Position numbers and translations under genes: made by a program. Shown one piece after another: positions 33,714 to 44,211 of a stretch of 64,000 nucleotides of DNA. The stretch comes from Marinovum algicola (GTDB taxonomy: Bacteria; Pseudomonadota; Alphaproteobacteria; Rhodobacterales; Rhodobacteraceae): the NCBI RefSeq assembly GCF_900109145.1, contig NZ_FNYY01000001.1, positions 1-64,000 on the forward strand, in the 5' to 3' direction. Each line of letters opens with the position of its first letter. Position 1 is the stretch's first letter. The notes below the pieces were generated by a model that ran no database searches, was not told the origin of the DNA, and saw only the letters and a list, made by a program, of their open reading frames with translations.

Positions 33714-34073
33714 ATGGCAAACAGCAAAAGACAACTGTTCCTCAAGCGCCGTCTGCGCGTCCGGAACAAACTTCGCAAGATGAACCGCGGGCGCGTGCGC
33801 CTTTCGGTGCATCGTTCGAACAAGAACATCTCGGTCCAGCTGATCGACGACGTGCAGGGCCGTACCCTGGCCGCGGCGTCCTCGCTCGAAAAGGATCTGG
33901 GCATCGTTGGCAAGAACAACGTGGAAGCCGCAACCAAGGTGGGCGCTGCAATCGCAGAACGCGCCAAGGCGGCCGGTGTCGAGGAATGTTACTTCGATCG
34001 CGGTGGTTTCCTCTTCCACGGTGGCATCAAGGCTCTGGCCGATGCCGCCCGCGAAGGTGGCCTGAAGTTCTAA
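33714..34073 (+). CDS. rplR: 50S ribosomal protein L18
   Basis: The 119-residue protein matches L18 ([57 protein letters not shown]). It binds 5S rRNA together with L5. It starts 11 bp after rplF with AAGGACG upstream. Two GC-rich hairpins separate it from rpsE. Confidence 0.98.
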   Translation: MANSKRQLFLKRRLRVRNKLRKMNRGRVRLSVHRSNKNISVQLIDDVQGRTLAAASSLEKDLGIVGKNNVEAATKVGAAIAERAKAAGVEECYFDRGGFLFHGGIKALADAAREGGLKF

Positions 34074-34077
34074 GTGC

Positions 34078-34134
34078 AGGGGCGCGGCGCACGCGCCCCT
34101 CGATGATCGGGGGCCCCGGGCAGCACCGGGGCCA
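34078..34134 (+). other. Tandem GC-rich hairpins between rplR and rpsE
   Basis: AGGGGCGCG-GCGCA-CGCGCCCCT (34078-34100) is a perfect 9-bp stem. GGCCCCGG-GCAGCA-CCGGGGCC (34113-34134) is an 8-bp stem. Neither is followed by a T-run, so they look like mRNA stability or processing structures rather than terminators. Confidence 0.5.
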
Positions 34135-34187
34135 CTTCGATCGTGCAAGACCCGGCGCAATCGCGCCAGAAACAAAGGAAATGCCAC

Positions 34188-34769
34188 ATGGCAGAACGTG
34201 AAAACAGAGGCCGGGGCGGCCGTCGTGACCGCGACGAAGCACCGGAATTCGCCGACCGTCTGGTCGCGATCAACCGGGTCTCCAAGACCGTGAAGGGTGG
34301 TAAGCGCTTCGGCTTTGCCGCGCTTGTCGTCGTCGGTGACCAGAAAGGTCGTGTCGGCTTTGGCAAGGGCAAGGCGAAAGAGGTCCCCGAGGCCATCCGC
34401 AAGGCCACCGAACAGGCCAAGCGCCAGATGATCCGCGTGCCGCTGCGCGAAGGCCGCACGCTGCACCACGACATCGAAGGCCGTCACGGCGCCGGCAAGG
34501 TCGTCATGCGCACCGCACCGCAGGGTACCGGTATCATCGCCGGTGGTCCGATGCGGGCCGTCTTCGAGATGCTGGGCGTGCAGGACGTGGTTGCCAAGTC
34601 GACCGGTTCGCAGAACCCCTACAACATGATCCGCGCAACGCTGAACGCGCTGACCCTCGAGGCCAGCCCCCGCATGGTGGCTCAGCGTCGCGGCAAGAAA
34701 GTGGCCGACATCCTGCCCAAGCGTGAAGACGCGCCGGCGGAATCGACCCAAGTCGCCGAGGAGGCCTGA
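34188..34769 (+). CDS. rpsE: 30S ribosomal protein S5
   Basis: The 193-residue protein has the S5 double-stranded RNA-binding domain ([20 protein letters not shown]) and the C-terminal domain ([26 protein letters not shown] cut by conserved Gly). It contributes to decoding accuracy. The start [11 protein letters not shown] at 34188 follows AAAGGAAATGCCAC; upstream in-frame codons lack S5-like sequence. It lies six bases before rpmD. Confidence 0.97.
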   Translation: MAERENRGRGGRRDRDEAPEFADRLVAINRVSKTVKGGKRFGFAALVVVGDQKGRVGFGKGKAKEVPEAIRKATEQAKRQMIRVPLREGRTLHHDIEGRHGAGKVVMRTAPQGTGIIAGGPMRAVFEMLGVQDVVAKSTGSQNPYNMIRATLNALTLEASPRMVAQRRGKKVADILPKREDAPAESTQVAEEA

Positions 34770-34774
34770 GACCC

Positions 34775-34963
34775 ATGGCAAAAACCATCGTCGTCAAGCA
34801 GATCGGCTCGCCGATCCGCCGCCCGGAAGTTCAGCGCAAGACGCTGATCGGTCTCGGCCTCAACAAGATGCACAAGACCCGCGAGCTGGAAGACACCCCT
34901 TCCGTCCGCGGCATGATCAACAAGATCTCGCATCTGGTGGAAATCGTCGAAGAGCGCGGCTAA
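34775..34963 (+). CDS. rpmD: 50S ribosomal protein L30
   Basis: The 62-residue protein matches L30 ([40 protein letters not shown]). It starts five bases after rpsE. An 11-bp hairpin after its stop separates it from the genes inserted before rplO. Confidence 0.97.
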   Translation: MAKTIVVKQIGSPIRRPEVQRKTLIGLGLNKMHKTRELEDTPSVRGMINKISHLVEIVEERG

Positions 34964-34989
34964 GCCCGCCTCCCACGACTGGACACGCG

Positions 34990-35020
34990 CGCCGTCGCCC
35001 CGAAAGGGCGGCGGCGTTTC
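34990..35020 (+). terminator. Intrinsic terminator after rpmD
   Basis: CGCCGTCGCCC pairs with GGGCGGCGGCG (one G-T pair) around CGAAA and is followed by TTTCGGTTTG. It splits the spc operon after L30, which is normally continuous with rplO. Confidence 0.6.
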
Positions 35021-35116
35021 GGTTTGCTGGCCGCCACCTACTGACCGGTATTCGACGTGGAGAAATTTGACTGCGGTTGCTAAAATTGGCGCTCCCGCCG
35101 GCCTGTCGCCCGGACA

Positions 35117-35674
35117 ATGACAAGAAACTGCGGCTCGGATCCGAACATGTGGTTTTTCCTCGATCCGTCGAACAAGATTATCGATGTCTCGCCCGATTGG
35201 GACAGCCAGGCAGGCACGCTCGGCGGGGCTCTTGTGGCGCGGAGGGGAATCGTCGGCCGCTCGCTGTGGGATTTCGTCAATGGCGCCGAAACCCGGTCGT
35301 ATCTCAATGCGGTGTTCTTCTGGTGTCGGCAGTCCGGGCGCGGGCTGTCCTTGCCAAATCGCTGCGACGCGCCCAACCTGAGGCGCGAGTGCCGGATGGA
35401 CATCGCCCCGGATTCCGAAGGCGGTCTCGAGGTGCGCCACCATCTGCTGGCCGAAACCCCTGTCGCGGGGCAGAAGCTCTCCGGGACCGACGCGCCGGGG
35501 CAGCAATGTTCGCAATGTCTGCGCTGGGAAGGCCCGGACGGCTGGCGTGATCTGATGATCGCGACGCCGCCGCAGGCGACCTTTGTCACCTATGTGATCT
35601 GCCCCGACTGCCGGCGCGCCGCCAACCATGCCCTGGGGCGCGACAGCAACGGGGCAGGGGGGCTCGGCGACTGA
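35117..35674 (+). CDS. Hypothetical protein with PAS-like region and CxxC pairs
   Basis: This 185-residue protein is of unrecognised family. Residues 10-110 (WFFLDPSNKIIDVSPDWD, GRSLWDFVNGAETRSYLNAV, then beta strands) have the length and pattern of a PAS sensor fold. The C-terminal part has two CxxC pairs (CSQCLRW and CPDCRRA) that could hold a zinc or iron. No output domain is present. It stands between rpmD and rplO, after a terminator, so it is probably transcribed separately. An alternative ATG lies ten codons downstream at MWFFLDPSN. Confidence 0.6.
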   Translation: MTRNCGSDPNMWFFLDPSNKIIDVSPDWDSQAGTLGGALVARRGIVGRSLWDFVNGAETRSYLNAVFFWCRQSGRGLSLPNRCDAPNLRRECRMDIAPDSEGGLEVRHHLLAETPVAGQKLSGTDAPGQQCSQCLRWEGPDGWRDLMIATPPQATFVTYVICPDCRRAANHALGRDSNGAGGLGD

Positions 35675-35881
35675 GCCCGCCCGCTCCGGTCTATGCCCTC
35701 CGGCGCGGGCTGTCTGTGGCATGCCCGGACAGTTTCAACCGATGCTGCATTGCAGAAAATGCATATCCGGTCGACCAAACTGTCGATTGTTAGCGCCACC
35801 GCAGAAGCCTAAATAAAGCCCACGGAGGAAATGAAACAGCATCTTCTGGGGAACGTCCCCACCCACGAAAGGACTATGAAA

Positions 35882-36100
35882 ATGGCTTATGCTTCGTCCA
35901 ATACCGTCTCCGGCTTCAGCTTCTCTGCCCTGGTGCACACTGCTGCCGAGGCGTTCAAGACCGCCCGCGCTCGCCGCGCCGTTTACAACCGGACCTACGA
36001 TGAGCTTTCGGTGCTCTCGGACCGTGACCTGAACGATATCGGCATCGCGCGCTCGCAGATCCGCGACATCGCCCTGCAAGAGGCAGCGCAGGTTCGCTGA
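35882..36100 (+). CDS. DUF1127 small protein
   Basis: This is a protein of about 72 residues. The C-terminal motif LSVLSDRDLNDIGIARSQI is the DUF1127 (YjiS-like) signature. The N-terminus contains a basic helix (FKTARARRAVYNRTYDEL). In other alphaproteobacteria such short Arg-rich proteins affect phosphate metabolism, RNA handling or stress response; the role here is unknown. ATG 35882 is chosen since AAAGGA lies eight bases before it; ATG 35876 would add two residues. It lies between ribosomal genes. Confidence 0.78.
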   Translation: MAYASSNTVSGFSFSALVHTAAEAFKTARARRAVYNRTYDELSVLSDRDLNDIGIARSQIRDIALQEAAQVR

Positions 36101-36346
36101 CCCCCACGGAATTCCGCTGGCGCGCCAAGGGCGCAGCCGCATCACGCGGGCCAATGAATTGGCCCGCGTTTTATTTTGCGACGGCCGTTATGCCCGAAGG
36201 AAGTGACCCGTCGCCAGCCTTGCGCCGCGGACATTTCAAACTGCATGCATTTTGTGCAACGCGGGCATTCCGAATTGGCGTTAGCGGTCGCGCGCGGGCG
36301 GGTTTATGCCAAGCGCGAACACTCTACCGCTTTCTGGAGCACCGAT

Positions 36347-36451
36347 ATGACCTTTCTCACCACTCTCGCGAAACGCATCGCAACCGCCATCCGGCAGGAG
36401 CCCGTGCCCTGCTGGACCGAATACCTGCGCAACACCCGGCCCAATTCCTGA
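36347..36451 (+). CDS. Possible 34-residue small protein
   Basis: The frame MTFLTTLAKRIATAIRQEPV...RPNS starts seven bases after a GGAG ribosome site and ends TGA at 36449-36451. The N-terminal amphipathic basic helix resembles the start of small DUF1127-type proteins. No homologue is recognised. It lies between the DUF1127 gene and rplO. Confidence 0.4.
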   Translation: MTFLTTLAKRIATAIRQEPVPCWTEYLRNTRPNS

Positions 36452-36617
36452 GGCTTCCGGCGTCTGCCGATGACCTGCGATCGCGCCCGGCCCTTGCGCC
36501 GGGGCGCGACCATCGGTATACGCCCCCGGTGGCCTCTCGGGCCGCGACTCACATCAATCAAGAAACGCCGTGGTCTGCCAACTCGCTTCGGGGCAGCATC
36601 CGGCAAGGAGAAGCGAC

Positions 36618-37088
36618 ATGAAACTCAATGAGCTGCGCGACAACGAAGGCGCAAACAAACGCAAGAAACGCGTTGGCCGTGGCCCGGGTTCGGGCATGGG
36701 CAAAACCGCAGGCCGCGGTATCAAGGGTCAGAAATCCCGTTCGGGTGTGGCCATCAAAGGCTACGAAGGCGGCCAGATGCCGCTCTATCAACGTCTGCCC
36801 AAGCGTGGCTTCAACAAGCCGAACCGCAAGGCATTCGCTGTCGTCAACCTTGGCCTGATCCAAAAATTCATCGAAGCCGGCAAGCTCGACGCTGGCAAGA
36901 TCGACGAAGAGACCCTGATCGCCTCGGGCGTCGTCCGCCGCAACCTCGACGGTATCCGCGTGCTGGCCAAGGGCGAATTGACCTCGAAAGCCACCATCAC
37001 CGTGACCGGCGCCTCCAAGGCGGCCGTGGATGCGGTGGAAAAGGCCGGCGGCTCTCTTACGGTCACGGGTGCGCAAGCTTCCGAATAA
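36618..37088 (+). CDS. rplO: 50S ribosomal protein L15
   Basis: The 156-residue protein matches L15 ([20 protein letters not shown], the Gly/Lys/Arg-rich [20 protein letters not shown], then a C-terminal globular part). AAGGAGAAGCGAC precedes the ATG. It normally follows rpmD directly; here 1.65 kb with other small genes intervenes, and a hairpin lies between it and secY. Confidence 0.97.
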   Translation: MKLNELRDNEGANKRKKRVGRGPGSGMGKTAGRGIKGQKSRSGVAIKGYEGGQMPLYQRLPKRGFNKPNRKAFAVVNLGLIQKFIEAGKLDAGKIDEETLIASGVVRRNLDGIRVLAKGELTSKATITVTGASKAAVDAVEKAGGSLTVTGAQASE

Positions 37089-37136
37089 GCGGGTTGTGAG
37101 CGGTGCTCTCGCCGCTTACATAGCTTACAGTTTTCC

Positions 37137-37175
37137 AAACGCCGCCCGCCGGAAAACGGCTCTGGGCGGCGTTTT
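37137..37175 (+). terminator. Attenuator-like hairpin between rplO and secY
   Basis: AAACGCCGCCC pairs with GGGCGGCGTTT over 11 bp, with a small inner CCG-CGG stem in the loop, and is followed by TTTC. It ends 22 bp before the secY start. It is terminator-shaped yet inside an operon, so partial read-through (attenuation) is likely. Confidence 0.55.
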
Positions 37176-37197
37176 CATAGAGCGAGATTAACGAGCC

Positions 37198-38565
<1,368 letters not shown>

Positions 38566-38571
38566 TCCCGC

Positions 38572-39213
38572 ATGAACATCATTCTTCTTGGGCCCCCGGG
38601 GGCAGGAAAAGGCACGCAGGCACGCAAGTTGGTAGACGAGCGCCGGATGATCCAACTGTCGACCGGCGACATGCTGCGCGAGGCCAAGGACAGCGGCACC
38701 GAGATGGGCAACCGCGTGGCCGAGGTGATGGCGCGCGGCGAGCTGGTCACCGACGAGATCGTGATCGGGCTGATCGAGGAAAAGCTGGAGAAGGATGCCA
38801 ATTGCGGGTTCATCTTCGATGGCTTCCCCCGGACTTTGGCGCAAGCCGACGCACTGGATGCGCTGCTGGCCAAACACGGCAAATCGCTGCATGCGGTGAT
38901 CGAGATGCGGGTGAATGACGATGCGCTGGTGGCGCGGATCACCGCACGTTCGACCTGTGGCGTCTGTGGCGAGGTCTACAACGACCAGACCAAGCCCTGG
39001 CCCGAAGGCGGCAAATGCGCCAACTGCGGCTCGACCGATCAGAAGCGGCGCGCCGATGACAACGAGGACAGCCTGCGCACCCGGCTGATGGGGTATTACA
39101 AGCAGACCTCGCCGCTGATCGGCTATTACTACGCCAAGGGCAAGCTGCGCCCGATCGATGGCATGGGCACGCCTGACGAGGTCCGCCACGAGCTGGAAAT
39201 CCAGCTCGGTTAG
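38572..39213 (+). CDS. adk: Adenylate kinase (zinc-type LID)
   Basis: The 213-residue protein has the P-loop [10 protein letters not shown] and the motif [11 protein letters not shown]. The long LID domain contains four Cys ([10 protein letters not shown] ... CANCGS) that bind structural zinc, a feature of the alphaproteobacterial and Gram-positive form but not of E. coli Adk. It interconverts AMP, ADP and ATP. A terminator hairpin follows. Confidence 0.96.
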   Translation: MNIILLGPPGAGKGTQARKLVDERRMIQLSTGDMLREAKDSGTEMGNRVAEVMARGELVTDEIVIGLIEEKLEKDANCGFIFDGFPRTLAQADALDALLAKHGKSLHAVIEMRVNDDALVARITARSTCGVCGEVYNDQTKPWPEGGKCANCGSTDQKRRADDNEDSLRTRLMGYYKQTSPLIGYYYAKGKLRPIDGMGTPDEVRHELEIQLG

Positions 39214-39223
39214 AAGGCCAGGC

Positions 39224-39246
39224 GGCCGGGCCGACGCCCGGCCTTT
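39224..39246 (+). terminator. Intrinsic terminator after adk
   Basis: GGCCGGGC-CGAC-GCCCGGCC is a perfect 8-bp stem followed by TTTCG, 10 bases after the adk stop. It ends the rplO-secY-adk unit. Confidence 0.65.
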
Positions 39247-39322
39247 CGCCCCGGCGCCCGACGGGAAAGGCCGCTCTTCCGGCGGCATCCTGCGGGTTCT
39301 GCCGAAATCCCTTGACAGGGGC

Positions 39323-39349
39323 TTGACGATGCCCCCTCAGGCTCATAGT
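39323..39349 (+). promoter_or_regulatory. Candidate sigma-70-type promoter for rpsM-rpsK-rpoA
   Basis: TTGACG at 39323-39328 and CATAGT at 39344-39349 have a 15-bp spacer; a second TTGACA lies 11 bp upstream. It follows the adk terminator and lies about 145 bp before the rpsM start, where a new transcript should begin. The spacer is short and the -10 is weak. Confidence 0.35.
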
Positions 39350-39495
39350 TAGCCCTATCTCGCGTCACGCGAGCGATTCCCGCGAGGGAATCCACCACCT
39401 CGAAATCAGCTGCGGCCCGGGTGCTCCATGCCTCGGGCTTACGTTGTGAAAAAAGGTTCTGGCACTACGGAACCGCAACAAAAGGAAAGTGACAC

Positions 39496-39864
39496 TTGGC
39501 ACGTATCGCCGGCGTTAACATCCCGACCCACAAACGGGTCCCGATCGCCCTGACTTACATCACCGGAATTGGCCACACCTCGGCCAAGCAAATCTGCGAA
39601 GCCGTGAACATCGACCCCTCGCGTCGTGTGAACGAGCTGTCCGACGCGGAAGTCCTGGCCGTGCGCGAGCACATCGACGCCAACTTCACCGTCGAAGGCG
39701 ACCTGCGCCGTGAAGTGCAGATGAACATCAAGCGTCTGATGGATCTGGGCTGCTACCGTGGCCTGCGTCACCGCCGCAACCTCCCCGTCCGCGGTCAGCG
39801 GACCCACACCAATGCGCGCACGCGCAAGGGCCCGGCGAAAGCAATCGCTGGCAAGAAAAAGTAA
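39496..39864 (+). CDS. rpsM: 30S ribosomal protein S13 (TTG start)
   Basis: The 122-residue protein matches S13 from its first residue ([20 protein letters not shown]). The start codon is TTG at 39496, with AAAGGAAAG upstream. No ATG or GTG gives the correct N-terminus, so the unusual codon is firm. S13 contacts the 50S subunit and the P-site tRNA. It opens the alpha operon. Confidence 0.97.
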   Translation: MARIAGVNIPTHKRVPIALTYITGIGHTSAKQICEAVNIDPSRRVNELSDAEVLAVREHIDANFTVEGDLRREVQMNIKRLMDLGCYRGLRHRRNLPVRGQRTHTNARTRKGPAKAIAGKKK

Positions 39865-39879
39865 GGGAGGTCTGGAAAC

Positions 39880-40272
39880 ATGGCACGTGATACCCGTCGC
39901 GGAGGCAAGAAGAAGGTCTCCAAGAACATCGCCACCGGCGTGGCGCATGTGAACTCGTCGTTCAACAACACCAAGATCCTGATCTCGGACGTGCAGGGCA
40001 ATGCGATCGCATGGTCGTCGGCCGGCACCATGGGCTTCAAGGGCTCGCGGAAATCGACCCCCTATGCCGCCCAGATGGCTGCGGAAGACGCAGGCAAGAA
40101 GGCACAGGACCACGGCATGAAGACGCTGGAAGTCGAAGTTCAGGGCCCCGGTTCGGGCCGTGAATCGGCGCTCCGCGCGCTGGCCGCCATCGGCTTCAAC
40201 ATCACCTCGATCCGTGATGTGACCCCGATCGCACACAACGGCTGCCGCCCGCCGAAGCGCCGCCGCGTCTGA
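39880..40272 (+). CDS. rpsK: 30S ribosomal protein S11
   Basis: The 130-residue protein matches S11 ([40 protein letters not shown]) and ends with the [11 protein letters not shown] tail. It forms the 30S platform. GGGAGG precedes the ATG, 15 bp after rpsM. Confidence 0.98.
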   Translation: MARDTRRGGKKKVSKNIATGVAHVNSSFNNTKILISDVQGNAIAWSSAGTMGFKGSRKSTPYAAQMAAEDAGKKAQDHGMKTLEVEVQGPGSGRESALRALAAIGFNITSIRDVTPIAHNGCRPPKRRRV

Positions 40273-40289
40273 TCTACAACAATCCAGTT

Positions 40290-40315
40290 TGGGGCCGGGC
40301 ATCCGCACGGCCCCA
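40290..40315 (+). other. Hairpin between rpsK and rpoA
   Basis: TGGGGCCG pairs with CGGCCCCA over 8 bp, with TTCCGTCATTTTAA after it. It lies inside the operon, so it is more likely a weak attenuator or RNA-processing site than a full terminator. Confidence 0.45.
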
Positions 40316-40383
40316 TTCCGTCATTTTAACCTCGGGCGCTTTTGCCTTTCGGACATGGGGCAAGAGCAGGAATGGAGGGACGC

Positions 40384-41400
40384 ATGATCCACAAGAATTG
40401 GGCCGAGCTGATCAAGCCGACACAGCTGGAGGTCCGCCCCGGCAACGATCCGGCGCGTCAGGCCACCGCCGTGGCCGAGCCTCTGGAACGCGGCTTCGGT
40501 CTCACCCTCGGCAACGCGCTGCGCCGCGTGCTGATGTCGTCGCTGCAAGGCGCCGCCATCACCTCCGTCCAGATCGACAACGTGCTGCACGAATTCTCGT
40601 CGGTGGCCGGTGTGCGTGAAGACGTGACAGATATCGTTCTGAACCTCAAGGGCGTCGCGCTGCGCATGGAAGTCGAAGGGCCCAAGCGCCTCTCGATCAA
40701 TGCCAAGGGCCCGGGCGTCGTCACCGCCGGCGACATCTCGGACAGTGCCGGCATCGAGGTGCTGAACAAAGACCACGTGATCTGCCACCTCGACGAGGGC
40801 GCGGATGTCTACATGGAACTGACCGTCAACACCGGCAAGGGCTATGTCTCGGCTGACAAGAACAAGCCCGAGGATGCGCCCATCGGCCTGATCCCGATCG
40901 ATGCGATCTATTCGCCGGTCAAGCGGGTGTCCTATGACGTGCAACCGACCCGTGAGGGCCAGGTTCTCGATTATGACAAGCTGACGCTGAAAATCGACAC
41001 CGACGGCTCGGTCACCCCCGAGGACGCCGTGGCCTATGCCGCTCGCATCCTGCAAGACCAGCTGTCGATCTTCGTCAACTTCGACGAGCCGGAATCGGCG
41101 ACTCGTCAGGACGACGACGACGGTCTCGAGTTCAACCCGCTGCTGCTCAAGAAGGTCGACGAGCTCGAGCTTTCGGTGCGCTCGGCCAACTGCCTGAAGA
41201 ACGACAATATCGTGTATATTGGCGATCTCATCCAGAAGACCGAAGCCGAGATGCTGCGCACGCCGAACTTTGGCCGCAAGTCGCTGAACGAGATCAAGGA
41301 AGTGCTGTCGGGCATGGGCCTGCACCTCGGCATGGATGTCGAGGACTGGCCGCCGGACAACATCGAGGATCTGGCGAAAAAGTTCGAAGACGCCTTCTGA
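40384..41400 (+). CDS. rpoA: RNA polymerase alpha subunit
   Basis: The 338-residue protein has an N-terminal assembly domain ([20 protein letters not shown]) and a C-terminal DNA-binding domain ([37 protein letters not shown]). The start [12 protein letters not shown] at 40384 is the family start, with AGGGACGC upstream. A strong terminator follows the stop. Confidence 0.97.
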   Translation: MIHKNWAELIKPTQLEVRPGNDPARQATAVAEPLERGFGLTLGNALRRVLMSSLQGAAITSVQIDNVLHEFSSVAGVREDVTDIVLNLKGVALRMEVEGPKRLSINAKGPGVVTAGDISDSAGIEVLNKDHVICHLDEGADVYMELTVNTGKGYVSADKNKPEDAPIGLIPIDAIYSPVKRVSYDVQPTREGQVLDYDKLTLKIDTDGSVTPEDAVAYAARILQDQLSIFVNFDEPESATRQDDDDGLEFNPLLLKKVDELELSVRSANCLKNDNIVYIGDLIQKTEAEMLRTPNFGRKSLNEIKEVLSGMGLHLGMDVEDWPPDNIEDLAKKFEDAF

Positions 41401-41425
41401 GGCTTCCGAACCAGAGATCGAACGA

Positions 41426-41458
41426 GGGCAGGGCGCAAGCACCTGCCCTTTTTCTTTT
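41426..41458 (+). terminator. Intrinsic terminator after rpoA
   Basis: GGGCAGG-GCGCAAGCA-CCTGCCC is followed by TTTTTCTTTT, a classic strong terminator. It separates rpoA from arsH and rplQ. Confidence 0.85.
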
Positions 41459-41563
41459 GCGGCCATGCGTTCGATATTTCGAGAAATCATGAAATAGACT
41501 TGCGGTCGGGCGGCCGGCCGGCTAGATGCGCTCTGCATTCGCCGCCGGAAAGGGAGCCGCACC

Positions 41564-42274
41564 ATGTCAGACAATCCGCATCTCGACGAAACCAAGCTGC
41601 TTCAGCCCGATCTGGCGGCGCTTGGCGCGCCGCTGCGCGCGACTCACAAGCCGCGCATCCTGCTGTTGCATGGTTCGCTGCGCAAGACGTCCTATTCCCG
41701 GCTGGCCAATGAGGAAGCCGCACGCATCTTGCAGCAACTGGGCTGCGAAACGCGGGTCTTCGATCCCTCCGGCCTGCCATTGCCCGACGATGCCGAGGCC
41801 GACCATCCCAAAGTGCAGGAGTTGCGCGATCTGGTGACCTGGTCGGAGGGCATGGTCTGGTGTTCGCCCGAGCGCCACGGCAGCATGACCGGCATCATGA
41901 AGGCCCAGATCGACTGGATCCCGCTCTCGCTCGGCGCGGTGCGGCCGACCCAGGGCAAGACGCTGGCGGTGATGCAGGTTTCGGGCGGGTCGCAGAGCTT
42001 CAACGCGGTCAACCAGATGCGCGTTCTGGGCCGCTGGATGCGCTGCCTGACGATCCCGAATCAGAGCTCGGTCGCCAAGGCCTTTCTGGAGTTCGACGGC
42101 GACGGGCGGATGAAGCCTTCTGCCTATTACAACCGGATCGTCGACGTGATGGAGGAGCTGGTGAAATTCACCCTGCTGACTCGCGATCTCAAGGCGCATC
42201 TGACCGATCGCTACAGCGAACGGGTGGAAAGCGCCGAGCGCCTGTCGCAACGGGTGAACCAGAAGGCGATCTAG
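41564..42274 (+). CDS. arsH: ArsH-type NADPH-dependent FMN reductase
   Basis: The 236-residue protein matches ArsH: the flavodoxin-like FMN-binding loop [18 protein letters not shown] and the motif [19 protein letters not shown]. ArsH oxidises organoarsenicals or acts as a flavin reductase, and is usually part of an ars operon. No other ars gene is here. Instead it lies between rpoA and rplQ, after the rpoA terminator, which is an unusual position. GGGAGCCGCACC precedes the ATG. Confidence 0.92.
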   Translation: MSDNPHLDETKLLQPDLAALGAPLRATHKPRILLLHGSLRKTSYSRLANEEAARILQQLGCETRVFDPSGLPLPDDAEADHPKVQELRDLVTWSEGMVWCSPERHGSMTGIMKAQIDWIPLSLGAVRPTQGKTLAVMQVSGGSQSFNAVNQMRVLGRWMRCLTIPNQSSVAKAFLEFDGDGRMKPSAYYNRIVDVMEELVKFTLLTRDLKAHLTDRYSERVESAERLSQRVNQKAI

Positions 42275-42282
42275 CACGCCAG

Positions 42283-42310
42283 GAGGCCCCGGAGCGGAGT
42301 CCGGGGCGCG
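42283..42310. repeat. Intergenic palindromic repeat copy
   Basis: This GAGGCCCCGGAGCGGAGTCCGGGGCGCG unit is close to the copies at 25549-25575 and 55328-55354. It lies nine bases after the arsH stop and can form a hairpin. Confidence 0.55.
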
Positions 42311-42532
42311 GGGAGGCAGGGCAGGGCCGCAGCGCCAAAACCGGGGCTTGCCCGCCTTGGCCTTTTCGGCTAAAGACCCGCATCCCTCCGGGCCTGTCCC
42401 GGGGTGGCTGCGACGGGGCCTTCGGGCCCTTTGCAATTTCCGGGCATCCCGCCCCAAGGAGAGCGGCCCGCCACGCATGGGCCGCCGGACAAAGCAAAAC
42501 CGCCCGTAGAGGGCACATGAAGGACCAAACAC

Positions 42533-42952
42533 ATGCGTCACGCAAAAGGTTACCGCCGCCTGAACCGCACCCACGAGCACCGCAAGGCGCTCCTGTCGAA
42601 CATGGCCGGCTCGCTCATCGAACATGAGCAGATCAAGACCACCCTGCCCAAGGCAAAAGAACTCAAGCGCGTTGTCGAAAAGCTGATCACCCTCGGCAAG
42701 CGCGGCGATATTCACGCCCGCCGTCAGGCCGCGGCCGCGCTGAAAGAAGACAAGGACGTCGCCAAGCTCTTCGAAGTGCTCGGCCCGCGCTATGCCGACC
42801 GTCAGGGCGGCTACACCCGCGTTCTGAAAGCCGGCTTCCGCTATGGTGACATGGCGCCGATGGCGATCATCGAACTGGTCGACCGCGACGTCGATGCAAA
42901 AGGCGCCGCCGACAAGGCCCGCCTGGCCGAGATGGAAGCGGCGGACGAATAA
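42533..42952 (+). CDS. rplQ: 50S ribosomal protein L17
   Basis: The 139-residue protein matches L17 ([60 protein letters not shown]) with a short acidic C-terminal tail. It lies near the tunnel exit. It normally follows rpoA directly; here a terminator and arsH separate them, so it must have its own promoter in the 258-bp gap or read from arsH. Confidence 0.97.
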   Translation: MRHAKGYRRLNRTHEHRKALLSNMAGSLIEHEQIKTTLPKAKELKRVVEKLITLGKRGDIHARRQAAAALKEDKDVAKLFEVLGPRYADRQGGYTRVLKAGFRYGDMAPMAIIELVDRDVDAKGAADKARLAEMEAADE

Positions 42953-42976
42953 ACCGCCCAGGTTTCACCCATCGCT

Positions 42977-43007
42977 AACCCCCGTTCTTTCGAGCGGGGG
43001 TTTTTCT
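42977..43007 (+). terminator. Intrinsic terminator after rplQ
   Basis: AACCCCCG pairs with CGGGGGTT around a ten-base loop, followed by TTTCTTTG. A clean terminator 25 bp after the rplQ stop; it closes the ribosomal region. Confidence 0.88.
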
Positions 43008-43065
43008 TTGCCAGGGGGCTGGCAACTGATTGTCTTGCGGCGACGCACCGCTTTCGGAGATCGCA

Positions 43066-43740
43066 ATGAAACTGCCAGTGTCCGTGTTTGATCTCCAGGG
43101 GCTGACCTTCGGCATCGTCCTGATCAGCATCGGCGTGGTGTTTCTGAAATCCGCCGGCCTGGTTACCGGGCAGACCGCGGGAATCGCGCTCTTGCTGTCT
43201 TACGTGCTGCCGCTGGGTTTCGGCCCGCTGTTCTTTCTGATCGGCATTCCCTTCCTGATCCTCGCCTGGGTCAAGCGCGGCCCGGACTTTGCCCTGCGCA
43301 CGGTGGTCGTGGTGGCCGGGGTGTCGCTCATGTCCGAGGTCTTCGGCCGCACCATGGGCTTTGACCGCCTCGATCCGCCGATTGCGGCGCTGCTGGGCGG
43401 TGCCTGTAGCGGCGTCGGGCTGGTCGCGGCCTTTCGCCACAATGCCTCGGCCGGGGGGATGACCATCGTCGGCATCCTTCTGGAGCAGAAGACCGGGTTC
43501 AAGGCCGGCTGGTTCCAGCTTGCGGTGGATGCGCTGGTCTTCCTGGCCTCGGCGCTGGTGCTGACGCCCTCGCAACTGCTGTTTTCGGTGCTGGGCGCGC
43601 TGATCACCAATTTTGCCGTGATCTGGAATTTCGATGTCGCCCAAAGCGCAACCGGCCGCCCGGGCTATGGCCGCGCGGCGGCCAGCGCGCCGCGGTCAGA
43701 CCAGCTTCGGGACGGCAGGCCCCGAGGTTCAAGATCGTGA
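43066..43740 (+). CDS. YitT-family membrane protein
   Basis: The 224-residue protein has five to six hydrophobic segments and the YitT pattern (GIVLISIGVVFLKSAGLVTG, then an Asn/Ala-Ser-Ala-Gly-Gly turn, HNASAGGMTIVGILLEQKTG). The family has unknown function. The start MKLPVSVFDLQ is taken as ATG 43066; no strong ribosome site is seen. It is convergent with the next gene, seven bases apart. Confidence 0.82.
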   Translation: MKLPVSVFDLQGLTFGIVLISIGVVFLKSAGLVTGQTAGIALLLSYVLPLGFGPLFFLIGIPFLILAWVKRGPDFALRTVVVVAGVSLMSEVFGRTMGFDRLDPPIAALLGGACSGVGLVAAFRHNASAGGMTIVGILLEQKTGFKAGWFQLAVDALVFLASALVLTPSQLLFSVLGALITNFAVIWNFDVAQSATGRPGYGRAAASAPRSDQLRDGRPRGSRS

Positions 43741-43747
43741 GCCAAGG

Positions 43748-44131
43748 TTACGCGATCTTGCCGGCGGCCTTGCGCCGCCTGTGCCGCGCGTAAATCCAAC
43801 GGGCGATGATATCGGCGTAGACCCGGTCGCAAATCTGGTAAATCCCCGGCAGCCGCCCAATCCGCGCCAGCCAACGATAGCGCGGCATTTGAGCCCAGAG
43901 CACCAACATGGCGTCAAACCCCAGATGCAATTCGCCGCGGTGCCGCACATGCAACAGCCGCGTCGCCGCATCCTCGGTGACACCCCAGCGGGCGAGATCG
44001 CCGCTGTTGAGGTCGTCAAAGGCAATCGGCAGGCCGCGCGCTTGGGAATAGGCGGCATAGCTGCCCATTTTGCCATCGCAGATCGGACAATCGCCGTTGT
44101 AGAGTGCGCGTGTCTCGGGTTGCGGGGACAT
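43748..44131 (-). CDS. DCC-family thiol-disulfide oxidoreductase-like protein (DUF393)
   Basis: The 127-residue protein has the DCC signature YNGDCPICDGKM near residue 12. The DCPxC dithiol and following helix indicate a thioredoxin-like redox role. The second half (LGFDAMLVLWAQMPRYRWLARIG) is typical of the family, and a basic tail follows. The ATG is preceded by AGGAGG. Function in the cell is not established. Confidence 0.88.
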   Translation of the reverse strand: MSPQPETRALYNGDCPICDGKMGSYAAYSQARGLPIAFDDLNSGDLARWGVTEDAATRLLHVRHRGELHLGFDAMLVLWAQMPRYRWLARIGRLPGIYQICDRVYADIIARWIYARHRRRKAAGKIA

Positions 44132-44211
44132 GAAAACCTCCTGAGGGGCCTGACGTATCTAATCATGAATTCGTTGGTGCCCAGTGACCTGCGGTCGCAG
44201 GTAGGCACAAT

